Shown here one piece after another: positions 12,225-25,319 of a stretch of 64,000 nt of DNA. Under the pieces are notes generated by a model that had not been told where the DNA came from, made no database searches, and saw only the letters and a program-made list of their open reading frames with translations. The stretch's first letter is position 1. Every line of letters starts with the position of its first letter. A program made the position numbers and the translations under genes. Origin of the DNA: Niebla homalea (taxonomy: Eukaryota > Ascomycota > Lecanoromycetes > Lecanorales > Ramalinaceae); NCBI GenBank assembly GCA_019925105.1, contig JAHGAU010000001.1, positions 1,116,001-1,180,000 on the forward strand, in the 5' to 3' direction.

Positions 12225-14221
12225 TTTATATGCTTATTACTGCGCTTAGTAATTAGTAAGCCTTAATAACGATAGCTTAAATATTTTAAGAACCGTATTA
12301 TCGCTCCGTTAATATCGTAATGGCTTTTATTATTATTATAATTACTATAGTTACTTAATAGTCCTATCGATTTAAGCCTTAGCCACCTAAAAATAAGGAG
12401 GTTAAAACGGAAAATAAGAAGGCTAGGACGCCACCCAGCCTGAAACCATTATTATACGCAGACCGTAAGGTATAGTAGCCCTATATACCGATTTACGCGT
12501 ACGCTATAAGGGTATAGTAATACCTATAGGGCCGTTAAATCGGCGGATCTTTAATAAACGCGTTAATACCCCTGAAGAATAGGAAAAAACGTTTATTTAT
12601 TATTAAGGTGATTAAAGCGGTTTATAAAGCTTATTATCGCGTATACCCAGTTTTTTAATTAAGTTAACTATTTAGTTTAAGTTATTATTATTCCAGCTTT
12701 ATACTAAAGTTTATCTTAATTACCGTAATAAAGTTTAAATATAAAGAGAAGCAAGATATTTACTTTTAAGGCTTTTTCCTTTTTATTAAAATTATTAAGG
12801 CTTAAATTAATTATAGCTTTATTTCTAGGGGCTTTTTATTAAGATCTTTACTATTATTAAGACTATTAAGAATATATTAATCATTTTAATCTATACGTTT
12901 TATTACTTCAGCCCGTAATTAAATTATCTATCCTTAAATAACGTTCTTTTACCCGGCGTATTATATATATTCTATAAGTTTTACGCCTTAAACGGTCCGT
13001 TAAAATTAAGAAGCTTTATTACCTATCATTAGCCCTTAAATTACGGTTCTCGTTAAATAAGAAGAAACTCCGGGTCCGTTACCGTTTACTTTATAAGACG
13101 TTCCGTTTTACACGTATATCATCAGTCATAATCCCGTCGCCCTTTAACGACGAAGATCTCTTTAATCTTTAAGCTAGATTACTATTATTACTATTATTAT
13201 TATTATTATATTTAATCCCTCTAAGATTACCGGTACCTTTAATAAGGTTATTAAGCTTAAGGATAACCTTGGGTATATCATATGGGAACGTAAGATAAGT
13301 AAGAGGCTTAAGCTTACCCGGCTTAGTTACTAGATTACAGATTCCAATTTACGCTTTACTAAGACCGATACTTTTAAGGGTAATAAGCTTATAAAGGCTT
13401 AAGATATTTATAATTAAGGGTACTTTATGATTTATACCGTAATCCGTATAAGGATTAAGGGGACTAATTAATATATTATTAAGAATATTAAGAATACCAA
13501 AGTAATATAAAACACCCTTTATACTCGGTATTAACTTAAGGGCTTAAATTACCTTATATCGGCCCTTAAGCGCTTTACTTTCCTTACCCTTAATTAATAC
13601 TTAGATCCAAATAAGTATTATAATAAATATTAAGATCTTTTTAATAAATTATAAAATTTTTAAGGTATAGTTATTATTAATAATAACGTATTTATTTAAT
13701 AGTTTTATAAAAGCCTTAACCCGGAGTATAAAGCCTATATTAATTAATATAATAATAAATATAAGTTATTCTAAACGGCCGATAATAATATTAATGTTTT
13801 AAAATACGTATTTACTTATATTATTAACCGATTTCTTTAATATAAAGCCTTAAATAGGACGTCTATATTTAATACTATAACTTTTACGGTTATTATTACC
13901 GATTTACGCTTCCGGGACGATATCCACTTAAATAACTTTATTCTGTTCCGTATTCTTTTATAGTTCGGTATCCGTTAAGGTTATTACGTTAAGGTTTTAT
14001 AAAAGAAACGTTTTTATATCGTTACCGGTTATTGCTTACTTTACGGGTATAATAAATCGACTTATAATAATAATAATAAATACCGTAATAACGATAATAA
14101 TAGCAATATAGGTACCGGTAATAATTAAAAACGCCGGCGTTACGGTAACGGCGGTAATAATAGTAATAAAGGTAATAATAAGGGTAACGATAAATCCAAG
14201 GATAAAGAATATAAAGCCTTT

Positions 14222-14497
14222 TTGGGGGTTAAGGCTTTAATAAACCTGGCCTTTACGTACGTTATCGTCGTTATACCGGCTTTACCGCCTGTTATTTACC
14301 GGGATTATCAAGTATATTTAATTATAAATATATTTACTCTTATTACCTATATCTTTAATACTAGTTATATAAATTATATCGTCGATAATAACCATATCTT
14401 TATTTATAAAGAACTTTTTTCCGAGTTTATTATTATTAAGGGCTTTTCTAAGGGGAGGAATATTACTTATATTAAAGTTATTAAAATCTTATATTAG
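14222..14497 (+). pseudogene. Copia-1 protease-region fragment
   Basis: The only long open stretch left in copy B, 91 codons ending in a RIP-made stop. Residues 46-52 (N-T-S-Y-I-N-Y) line up with the retropepsin motif D-[ST]-[AGS]-C-T-x-H of Copia proteases. The catalytic Asp has become Asn and Cys and His have become Tyr. The following KELFSEFI segment resembles the region after the active site in Copia proteases. It is a fragment of gag-pol, not a separate gene, and the ATG is internal. Confidence 0.75.
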
Positions 14498-17400
14498 TTT
14501 AATAAAGGCGTCCGTAATTTAATTATTTATAATATCCTTTTTATTTTTAATAATACTTTTAATTTTATTAACCCCGGATAACTATAATAAGCCGGTTATC
14601 CCCTTAAGTAAAATAATAACCCAAAGGATTTAAGTATATTTATCGGCCGTAACGATATCTTTATAAAACTTTTATTAATAACCTTTTACTTCCTTAAAGT
14701 CGATATTAAAGTTATTAATAATTTAATATCCGTGGTCTTATATATTACTCCCGTAAATTAAGAAGCCTTAAAATATTAATATAAAATAACGGAATATATA
14801 AAGGAATAAAACATTAAGCTTTTACCGGAAACGGTAACCGGTATTAACCTTTTTAATTTATTAAATCTATTAAGGGACTATAAGTACGTTATTTATATAA
14901 AGATATAAATAAAGTTTAAGTTAAATAAAGGTTATATTAAGCCTAATATTTATTAAAATAAGCTTATTTATTCTAATTTAATTAATTTTATTAATAATAT
15001 AAAAGCCGATTATAAGTAAATCGTTATTTTTATTAAAAACGTTATTAAAGTTATTTATATAGCCTTATTATTAAACTCCTTATATAAAACGGTTCTTAAA
15101 GCTTTTTAAAGTTATATAAAAAGAATCTATTATTTAAACTGCTTTATCCGCCGTTTATATATTAACGATAATAATATATATAATGGGTTTTAATTTAATA
15201 ATTAATAATATATTAAAGGGATTTAATAAGAGTCTATAATACTTTATAACCTTTAATAAAACGGTATTTTTAAATAAATAAATTAAACTTTTATTATCCG
15301 GACCTATATAATATTATTAAATAGTAATTTACCGCGTATTCTTATTATTAAACTTATTATTATAACGGCCTTTATATATAATATAATATTTATAAATATT
15401 TATAACGTATTAAATTAAACTATAAATCTTAAGAAATCCGATTAATCTTTTATTAAGAGGGTTAAACGATATAATATATATTAAAAACGTAAGCTTCCGG
15501 GTATAAATTAAATAAAATTTTAAATTAAGGTTATTAAAAAACGCCTTATTAACTTTAAAAGTTACTATATTTATAAAATATTTATACCGAATAGCTAGAT
15601 TTAACGCTATAATTATATTAAATAATTAAAGAATAAGGCCGTTTAACCCAAACGTAAGGCCGATAATCCTTTATTGGTTTATTACTTAATATTAAGATAA
15701 AAGGAGATAATTACCATGGATTTTTAATTATCGTTAAAATGGATACGTTTTAATAATAATGAAAATATGGATAATAAGCTGGTTATTATTATTATATAAA
15801 ACCTTTATATTATAGACGTTACGGATAAAATTAATAATATTATTATTAAAAATATAATTAAATTTATATTTAATAAATAACTTAAGCTTTATATAATCTT
15901 AAAATTTATAATCGTTAAGGAAAATATTAATAAGGATAACTTATTTATATTATCCTTATTTACTTTTAATAATAATATTATAAAGGAATCTCCGGGTATA
16001 TATACCTTTATAAACTTAAACTTAAGCTTATTTAATCTTTATAATTTAATTCTATATTATTATCCGTTTTTAAGAGAATTTATTGAATCTTTAGATTTAT
16101 TTACTTAAGTTTACGTAATTAAAATATAACCCTTAAGCTATTAACGTAACCGGGATTTTAATTATTAAACCGCCGGCTTTTAATTAACGTTTATATATTT
16201 TATAATTATAATTCCTACGGATTATATTAAGTTTACGGTTTATATATAAGCTATAAAGGATATATATTATAAGATAAAGTAAAAGCTCGTTATAAAAAAT
16301 AAAGTTAAATTCTTAAAGAAGAATAAAACCTAGATTTTAATAAATTTATTTCCTGGTATTAACGTACTGGATAATAAATAAATCTATAAGTATAAACGTG
16401 GATTAGACGGTAATATTACCCGGTATAAGGCCAGGTAAGTGGTCCGTGGCTTTTAATAAAAAGAAAACTTGGATTTCTTCAATATTTTTATAACGGTTAT
16501 TAAGCTTATAAGCTATAAGGTCCTCTTTATTATAATAACTATATATAATTTAAAAATTAAGTAAATAAACGTTAAAATAATATTCCTTTATAATAATATC
16601 CTTAAAAAGATTTATATTTATTAACTTATAAACTTTAATAATAATTTAAAACGGGTTTATTTATTAAATAAAATTCTTTATAAACTTAAATAATTACTTT
16701 AAATTTAATATTAATATTTTTTTATATTTTTTAAGAAATTTAATTACCGTTATATTAATAAAGATTATAGTGTATTCTTAAACTTAAATATTAATATTAT
16801 CGTTATTATATATATCGATAATATCTTAATAATAAGAATTAATAAACGGGTTATTATTAACTTAAAAACTTAATTAAATAAGAAGTTTAAGATATCCGAT
16901 TTAAGCTTATATAATTAATATTTAAATATAAGTATTACCCGTAATCGATAAAATTAAACCTTAACTCTTAATTAAAAGAATTACGTTAAATAAGTCCTTA
17001 CTTAATTTAATATATATAACGATCCTCTTTTTAAGGGTAATAATATAATTATCCTTATAAACGTAAATGCCCGTTTCAAGCCAGTTAATAAGAAGTATAC
17101 CGCCCCGAAGTAATTTCAGCTTAAATATTAATCCGTTATTAACTTATTTATATATATTATAATAAGTATTAAACTTAATATAACCTATACGGTATTAATA
17201 ATATTACGTTATGCGTTTAACCTTAATAAAGGGTATTAAATAGCCGTTAAAAAAATCTTTTATTATTTCCGCGATATAACCTTTTTAAAGTTTATTTTTT
17301 AAGGCTTTTTAAAGCCCTTTAATAATTATACGGACTTAAATTACGCTAATAACCCGTAAATATATTAATTTACTTCCGGATATATTTTTAATTTGGGAAA

Positions 17401-18025
17401 TATAATTATTAATTAATCTTTAAAACGTTAATTAATTATAACCCTATTTACCTATAAAACCGAGTACGTAGAATAATATAACGTTATTAAAGAAGCGATC
17501 TGGCTCGAACGGTTATTAACTTAACTTATTAAAGTTACCCTAAATCCAACGGTATTACCGGCCTTTAAGGATAAGGATATTATATAAGATTACGTCCTTC
17601 TTACCTGGCTTAAGTACGATACCGGGGCCTTTATCCTTATTATAGTGATTTTTTATAATAATTAAGGAGCGATTATATTAATAAAAAACCCTATAAACTA
17701 CTTAAAGATAAAGTATATATATATTAAGTATTACTTCCTCCGGGAGTATATGGTTAATAAATAGGTAAAACTTATATACTATTTTACTGGTAATATAATA
17801 ACGGATAACCTAATAAAGCCGTTATTAAGGGACGCTTTTTAAAAATTTAAAAATTATTTAAGATTAAAGTAATTATACTTTTAAAGTTTAAAATATACCC
17901 CTTATTATTAGAGTTAAGATAAATATATCCGTTATTACGGTAATACGGTTTAATGGGAGTTTTTATTCCTTACTTAATGAATAATACGGTATTATAATAT
18001 TATAAAGCTATTAATTAAGTGGGAG

Positions 18026-18163
18026 TATTAGAAGTATAAAAGGTAAAGACCTCGGTTATTACTAAAAGGGGACTAGCCTACTTTCTGGACTTCTTATAGA
18101 TAGGTATCGCTCAGCACCTTACATAGTACTTAACCAAGCAAGTTATACCCTACCATTTCAACA
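18026..18163 (+). repeat. 3' LTR of Copia-1 copy B
   Basis: 138 bp. It begins TATTAGAAG (from TGTCAGAAG by one G-to-A and one C-to-T change) and ends TTTCAACA. It is preceded by the purine run GGGAG. Confidence 0.9.
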
Positions 18164-18788
18164 AACGTTTACGTATTGAACCAGCCTTATTAACGTAAAA
18201 AGACCGCGGAATATAAGGATTTCGGTTACCGTTCTTTAATATAATACCTTATTAAAATCATTTAAATTAAACAAGGTTATGGCCTTAAAAGCTTAATCTT
18301 TATTAATAATTATAATATTTATTTAATCTATTTTCTTAATTAATTTACGTTTTATAGCTTATTAAAAATAAATTATTATTATAAATACTTTAACGGAAAT
18401 CTTTATAGGTTTCCCTTATAAATTATAAAGCTTTAAAAATAAGAAATTAAAACTCTTTAAAAACGAGTTATAACCTTAATTACTTTAATAAAGTTTTTCG
18501 GAGACGAATTATAGTTATAAATACTCTAATGGAGCTCTTTAGAACGGCGCTATAAAGGAATAAAGGATAATTTGAAATATTATAGACTTAAATAATATTA
18601 TAAATAAATTAATAATCCAATTTATATTAAGCTTCAAAACCCGACTTTATAAGATATAAGTATTAAATATGTTCGTTAGCAATTACGGCGTTAAAAGGTA
18701 ATAGAATATAAATGTATTTTTATAACTATAGAATATCTTCATCTCCTTATAAGTGGTTATAGGCTCTGGATAGAGCTTTGCTATCCGT
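18164..18788. other. AT-rich spacer, nothing recognised
   Basis: RIP-type sequence to the right of Copia-1 copy B. No terminal repeat, reading frame or homology to other parts of the window was seen. Confidence 0.5.
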
Positions 18789-18945
18789 ATGGCCTCGGAT
18801 GGAGGAGATGGAGGAGGAGGAGATGGAGATGGAGGAGAAGGAGATGGAGATAGAGGAGAAGGAGATGGAGATAAAGGAGAAGGAGATGGAAAAGGTGATA
18901 AAGAAGGTGAAGGTAAAGGTGAAAAAGAAGGTGAAGGAGAAAGGC
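18789..18945 (+). repeat. Polypurine GGAGAT/GGAGAA microsatellite
   Basis: About 150 bases of almost pure purine on the plus strand, built from GGAGAT, GGAGAA and, further right, GGTGAA or AAAGGT units that grow less regular. The minus strand of 18683-19042 is open for 119 codons and would read as a Ser-Pro repeat. Openness through a three-base-multiple repeat is expected by chance, the flanks are low complexity, and I do not call it a gene. Long homopurine tracts can form triplex DNA. Confidence 0.75.
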
Positions 18946-19139
18946 TGCGGGTGTTAAATTTAGTGGATTGAGTTTTAATAATGGCACCAATGGCGGCCCT
19001 ATTACGTCCGTATAGGCCCTTAATACCTTTTACGATTAACAATAAGATTATAAAATTATTAAGCTATAATAGCATAGTATAATAACGTAAGATATATAAC
19101 CAGTAAAACAACAGTAATATATCTATAATTATACTGGCT

Positions 19140-20180
19140 TAAGATATTACGATAAATATCGCTTTAAGGGTTGCTCCCGGTATGAATTTAAAGGGTAGCT
19201 CCAAAAGTGAAATATTGGATTAAGGCGCGCGGGTTAAGGTATTACAATAATAATAATAATTAATAATAAAGACGGTATTATGGATCTTATAAAAATAACG
19301 GCAATAATATTTATTAAATTTATAAAAGCAATAACGTTAAGGACGGTAACTATAAATAGCGTATAATTAAAAGTGCAATAAAAAATTGTAATAGATATTG
19401 CGATAAATAGGTACTTTAAGGGTGGATTCCGGGATAAATTCGGGGGGAAAGCTTTAAAGGTATAATATTAAATTAAATTATTATGACAATTAATAATTAA
19501 TAATAATGATTAACGATAATAAAGGTTTATATAAATGTTATAAAGGTAGTAACGGTAATAACCATATAAATATACTAATTCGAAATATTACGATACGTAT
19601 TGCGATAAATATATTGCGATAAATATTACAATAAGGAATAACTTTAAAGGTTACTCCCGGGATGAATTCGGAGGGTAACTCCGGGGGTAAAATATTAAAT
19701 TAAATCGCGCGGTTTAATTTTATTATTACGACGGCAATAATTAATAGCAATAACGGTATCTATAAATCTCGTAAAAAAATAACGGCAATAATATTATCCA
19801 GTAATTTTATAAAAGTAATAACGGTAAGCACGGTTTATAAATCGTATAATAAAATATGGCCATAGATATTACAATAAGTGTTACGATAAATAAGCACCTA
19901 TAGGTGGGTTCTAAGGGGTAACTCTGGGGTGGATCCCGGGTTGAATTTGGGGGTAAAATTAAAACGCGGATTATTATTATGAAAATAATAATCAATAATA
20001 ATAACAGTATTTATAAATCTTATAAAGATAAAGGTAATAATATTACAATATATTAATTAATTTTACGTACGTAATATTAATAAAGACCTTGAATATTATA
20101 ATAAATATTACGATATATATTACGATAAATATTACGATTTAAAAACGGTTCCGGGGATAGCTTTATGGATAACTTATCTT
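19140..20180. repeat. Degenerate tandem array, about 220-260 bp units
   Basis: Four to five related blocks follow one another. Each contains a GATATTACGATAAATA-like stretch, then a G-rich patch of the type GGGTAACTCCGGGGG (near 19165, 19425, 19645, 19905 and more weakly 20145), then AATAATAATTAATAATAA and TAACGGCAATAATATT-like runs. Spacing between successive G-rich patches is roughly 260, 220, 260 and 240 bases. The G-rich patches keep CpG but have lost CpA. It looks like an old satellite or expanded element part degraded by RIP. Confidence 0.65.
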
Positions 20181-21524
20181 AAAGTTAAAAGGTGCTTATT
20201 ATTAAAGGTACTTCATTTATATTTTACGGGTACCTTATAAAAATTATATATATTAACTATATTTAAGGTTAATATAATAGATTATTATTTAAAAATATTA
20301 ATTATTTATTAATTACGTTTTTTTATAATATTATTATAAAGTTAATAATAACTCTTTAATCTTTATAATTAAGATAGCGCACTTTATTATCTTCGTATAT
20401 ATATAAAGTACCTAAAGTACCTTTATATTTAAATATACCCCGTGTCCTTCTTATTAAGTAATATTAATATATAATTATAATAATAATTTTACCTTAAAAA
20501 GTAAAATAAGGAGTTTAAAGTTTAATTATTAATATAATTATATTAATAATCAAAATATACTGGGAAATTAATTATATAAATATTACCGGTATTATTTTCG
20601 GTCGCGTTAATAACATAGCTCGAATTTATAAGTAGGATTTAAGTATTTAGATAAATTTCGGATTAAAGGGTTTATAAGATTATAAGAAAGATATAATTAT
20701 AATATCGATAAATATAATGGTAAATTAAAAAAAAGAATTGGTAAAAACGTATAATCGTTATTTACCCTTAGGATAAATAATTACCTTTAATATTATATTA
20801 ATTAACGATTAAACTTATAAAATATCGCGGATATAATTAATATAATAAGGACTTATAAAAATAATATTATTACCGTAATAAAATTACCTTAAGGATGGAT
20901 CCCAGTATTAAAACGTTTTAAGATAAATAGACAGAAAAAATTACGTAATACGATATTAGTAAAATATAAAGTATCTTTTAAAAAAATTACCCTAAATATT
21001 TACCGATTAATTTTTATAATTATTACTTAAATATTAATTAAATAAGCTTAAAAATATATTTAAATAAATCCTTATAAAAGTACATTTAATTTATAACTTT
21101 ACGTATTAATTTATTATTAATTAACGTTTAATCTATATAATATTACGGAAAAAAATTATATAAACTTATCGGTTAAAGATTAATTAAAAAAATAATTAAA
21201 TAAAAAGGAAGATTCCTTTACTTTATATTAAAGTAATAATTCTATAAGGTATTATAAAAGTATAAGTGTTATCTTAATATTAACTTTTATATCGTAATTT
21301 ATAAATAAATCTTTTATATTATAATTAATAAATATTTATTATCTTAATCGTAATTAATTATAGCAAATATATTATATATATTATATTAAATATATTAAAT
21401 ATATTAAATATATTAAATATATTAAATATTAATTTAATCTTTAAAGCGATTAACGCCTTTATATTCCCTATATTACTTATCCTTTATACGGCGTTATTTA
21501 AGTATTAAGTATTTTATTTAAATA
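20181..21524. other. RIP-degraded DNA with a 9-bp AT minisatellite
   Basis: Featureless AT-rich sequence apart from about five tandem copies of the 9-mer TATATTAAA at 21382-21430. No coding relic could be followed here. The C-terminal end of the minus-strand relic begins at 21525. Confidence 0.55.
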
Positions 21525-22214
21525 TTAAATTAAAGGAGGCTTTAATAAACGGGGTATTAATAATAATATAATAATCTTATTCTTAATAATATTAAGATTT
21601 ACCGGTTTAAGCTTTATATTGAGTTATATATACTCCGTATTATTATTTAAAAAATATACCTTAATTTTTAACGGGAGCTTCTTTTTATAAGCCGACGTTT
21701 TTACGAAATTAACTGGTAAAAGGTAATTATACCTTTATATTATAAATATTTACGGAATTTAAATATTAAAATACTTATTATCTTTTACGTTATTATAGAG
21801 TATTTAATTATCCTTTTTAAAATCCTTATTTAGCTTAATTTTAACCGTTAAAGTATAATATACTTCTGCGAAAATATTAATCTTAAACTTATATTAATTA
21901 TGAATTCTTTTTTTTACGTTAAAAAACAGAATAACTTATCGTTTCTTTAACATTCGCAATACCGATAATCCTTTATATATAATATTAGATACTAGCTAAC
22001 CGCCTGGAGCAAATTCTTTAATAGAATAGCGCCTAAAATCAGTAATCCCGTTTTCTTCTACGGCTTTAATAATAAACCCCATATATTAACTTTTAAATCG
22101 TAAAGTTATTAAGCGATATATAAAGTTTATCTTTGGAGCTGCTTTAAGTAAATTTATTATATTAAAATAATCCTAGCTTAATAAGCTACGTGAAATCCTC
22201 CGTATTAATTAAAA
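21525..22214 (-). pseudogene. Relic of an unidentified protein (about 230 codons)
   Basis: On the minus strand a single frame runs from about 22214 to TAA at 21525-21527 with no frameshift. Its interruptions are TAA or TAG, consistent with RIP of Gln or Trp codons. Pieces read NLLKAAPKINFIYRLITLRF, GFIIKAVEENGITDFRR, EFAPGG, LVSNIIYKGLSVLRMLKKR and KFKINIFAEVYYTLTVKIKL from N- to C-terminus. The amino-acid composition is that of a real soluble protein rather than chance. I do not recognise the family. To the right the frame is lost, so the start is unknown. It lies within the region that Copia-1 copy C interrupts further right. Confidence 0.6.
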
Positions 22215-24722
22215 TTATATCTTTTATTAATTTTAACTTTAAAGATTTAAAATTATTATAATACGGTAAATAAATATAAGGTTTTACTTATTAATTTTTT
22301 AATAGCTTTATTCTCTATATAATCTTACTAAATAAAAATAGATTATTTTTATAGTTAAAGTTTACATATGCTACCGGATTGACGTTTTCTACGTCTATAT
22401 ATTTATATAGTAACCGAGGAATCTTAAAAGGTAATAAGGTCTTATAAATAAGTTAATCGTTATCCTTTAACCCGTTATAATTAAAATAAGCTTAATTTAA
22501 CCAAAAGTTAAAATCGGTTAAATCGGTTAAATCGGGCTTATTATCCGTGTCCGGTTTAATAAAATCGATTAGTAATCTTTTGTTACTTTAAAATAATAAT
22601 AATTTATAATTAAGAATATTTTATTATTTAATATTATTAAAACTTTTTAATCGGTTATTATATTTATTATATAAAATATTTCCGGATTTAAAATTACCTT
22701 TATATACTTCCTTTAAACTGCCGGCGTCTTTACGCTTTAATAGAAAGGCGCAGTTAAATAATTACCTTTAATATAAATTATTTTAAATTCTATTAATATA
22801 TATAAACAAATCTTTATTAACGTTATTATTATTACTTTATAATATTTAATTTCCGATATTTTTACCGTAATTAAGGTTAATAAATAAATAAGTCTTTATT
22901 AAAAGTATAATAATAAATCTTAATAAACCGTTTATACCTTTAAAAGGTTTATTCTTTTTAACGCTTAAAAATAAAGCTTTATTAAGCTTATTTATAATAT
23001 TTTAAATTACCTTTTAAATTGGAAGTTTAACTTTATTATTTAAGCTTTATTAATATATAAGTATAATAAATTCCCGATTAAGTTTTACCTTCTTTAATCT
23101 AATTTATTATGCTTTAATTTATTATATTAAAGTAAAACGCATTTATTGCGTATAAATATATACAATTAAGACGTTATAGGTATAACTCCCGTTATTTTAA
23201 ACTTACCTATTATACTTAATATTATATAGACTACTTTTAAACTAATTAATATATTATATAGACTTAAAATTAAACTTATAAACCATATTATAAGCCCCGT
23301 TGACCGCCGTTATAAATATGATATTACGATTAATAATTTTATTTTACCCGTTGTTTATAACGTTACCACCAGGGTATAATCGTAAGCTTATTACTTTAAT
23401 TTAATTTATACGTTTAAACTTAATTCTACCTATAGGATTCAGCCCTACCGGAAGCTTATAAATTATAACGTTTATTATACTATACCTCTTTTATTATTAA
23501 TTTATTTAATCTATATTTCTTAAATTATCGTTTTATTTATACTTTAAAGTAACTTAACTATTTTATACTTATTAAAGTACTCTTTATAACCTATTTTTTA
23601 TCCGACCCTTTATAATTACGTTAAACCTTTAAATATATTAACCTTTAAAATCTTAAATTTAATTAAGTATATAAAACGATTTTAACTTAAAAACTATATT
23701 TAAAATAATTAAAGGAAGTTTAAAAAAGGAAGTACTCCTATAAATATCCGTAAATAAGAAGCTTTTTATTAAGATTAAAGTTTAAAACTTAAAAACGTAA
23801 TAAAAAGATATTATTATTATTTTTAATTAAGTTAATCTTAAGAACGGTATTAAGACCTTAAATATATTATACGTTAAATAAAAAAATATTAAAATATAAG
23901 CCTTATGGCTTTAAGAGAGTTTATAAGGTATAATAAAATTATTAATTAATATAAGTTTTATATTAATTTTAAAACGTAAGTAATTATTAAATAATAACTT
24001 TAACTTATTAAGGATAACGTCTTCTTAAAAGCTATAATTAATATATTTAGCGATAATTTAATTACGGCGGAATATTTCCAATATATCCTAGAGTAAAAAA
24101 AGGCGGCTTCTTTATTAAAATAAGAAAAGGAAAAGGAAAAATAACGTAAAGATTAAAAGGCGTTACGGTAAGCAACCTTTAAAGCTATTAAAATAATAAT
24201 AAAATATTATTAAATAAAGTATATAAATAAAGCTTAATTATTAATTTTAATAATAATTCTTATCCTTTAAAATATAATCTTTTACGGGCTTATTTAAGAA
24301 TTCCCTATATCCTTACCCGCGCTTAGTTATTATTATAATTATAAGTTTACTTATTTATAGATTTATTTTTATTTCGCGTACGTGAAAAAGTTAAAATAAA
24401 GCTTTATAAAAACTTTAACTTAACTTTTAACTAAAATATAAATGATAACTTAAAGTTAACTAGAATATCTTATATAAATATTAATACGATTACCGGACTA
24501 TAAATACCTTTTAAGCTTAAGTACGGTAAATATAAATAACGTTTTAATTAAGACTTCTTAAAGGAATTTTACCGTTATAAAGAAATTAATCGATAATAAG
24601 TTTAAAGCCTTAATAATTAAGTTATATAGTTTAATAACGCTTTTTAATACGTAGGTTTAACCTTATAAAGAGATCGATAAGTTTTTAATACGTCTTATAA
24701 ATATTAAAATAAATTATAAATT
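22215..24722. other. RIP-degraded DNA, no gene assigned
   Basis: AT-rich throughout. A Lys/Glu-rich stretch near 24090-24165 (AAAGGAAAAGGAAAAAT context) resembles the charged tail of some transposases, but I could not confirm any DDE motif. No terminal inverted repeats or LTRs were found. Confidence 0.5.
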
Positions 24723-25319
24723 ACTTTTAATAAATTAAATAGCTTTAAAGTGAAAATAAAAAATAAACTTAATAAGGAACGTTATAAATATTAATATTTC
24801 CGCAATAATTTAAATAAGGAACGTTATCGATTTAAGGAAATTAAACGGAACCTAATAATAATTTAAAGTTCGTATAAAAGCTTAAAAGAGATTATATCCG
24901 AAATTAAATATAAAGTTAACCCGGAAGTCTCTTTTATTTATAACGAATATAATATTATTAATATTATCTTTAAGCTTAAAGTTAAGATTTTTAAAGCCGT
25001 TTAATTAAAAGAAGATTTTAATAAGTACCGTATTAAATTAAATAACGCGATTTAAAATCTTAAGGATAAATTATAATTTAAAAGATATAAATATAAAAAA
25101 GTACTTATCGGTAAAGATATAAATATTAATAACTTAAAGCTTTGTTTCTGTAAAAAGTTATCCCGAATAAACGCGTTTTTAAAGGTTCCTAACGATAATA
25201 ATATTATAGAATATCGCCGTAAATAAGGCCGTAATCGTCACCGGGGTTTAAAACGCTTTACCGGTCCCAATCCAGTAAGATCCCAACGGGGTAAAGGGTT
25301 AAGGGAACGGGTAATATAA
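24723..25319 (+). pseudogene. Relic of a Lys-rich, possibly coiled-coil protein (about 199 codons)
   Basis: One plus-strand frame from about 24723 to TAA 25317-25319 has few stops. It reads through KNKLNKERYKY, NKERYRFKEIKRN, SSYKSLKEIISEIKYKVNPE, IFKLKVKIFKAV, DFNKYRIKLNNAI and a basic end NRHRGLKRFTGPNPVRSQRG. The alternation of charged and hydrophobic residues suggests a helical or coiled-coil protein with an Arg-rich tail. A gag-like or structural role would be compatible, but I do not recognise a family. Confidence 0.5.

Larger units (their letters stand above)
12073..18163 (+). mobile_element. Copia-1 copy B, near full-length LTR retrotransposon
   Basis: Two 138-bp LTRs (12073-12210 and 18026-18163) flank a RIP-destroyed gag-pol. 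A half-tRNA type primer site follows the 5' LTR. The protease segment is the longest open piece (14222-14497). Within it the former catalytic D-T-x-C-T-D-H motif reads N-T-S-Y-I-N-Y at 14357-14377, each change explicable by a C-to-T or G-to-A transition. RT blocks are visible at about 16420-16680 (RYKAR-VVRGF, then NVKIIFLYNNI) and the active site reads YIDN at about 16809-16820. RNase H TEYVE lies near 17460 and the element ends with purine run GGGAG before the 3' LTR. Compared with copy C it lacks about 110 bp of gag near 13100. The flanking pentamers (TTTTA left, AACGT right) do not match, so the ends may be recombinant. Confidence 0.88.

Noticed and set aside
18683..19042. 119-codon minus-strand Ser-Pro-rich frame as a gene
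   Set aside because: Openness is explained by the GGAGAT/GGAGAA repeat, and the flanking sequence is low complexity with no homologous copy or domain.
19807..19995. 62-codon minus-strand frame
   Set aside because: It lies inside the degenerate 240-bp tandem array and is not conserved between units.
23460..24170. Pogo/Fot1-type DDE transposase on the plus strand
   Set aside because: A Lys/Glu-rich tail near 24100 was suggestive, but I could not find the DDE motif blocks or terminal inverted repeats with TA duplications.
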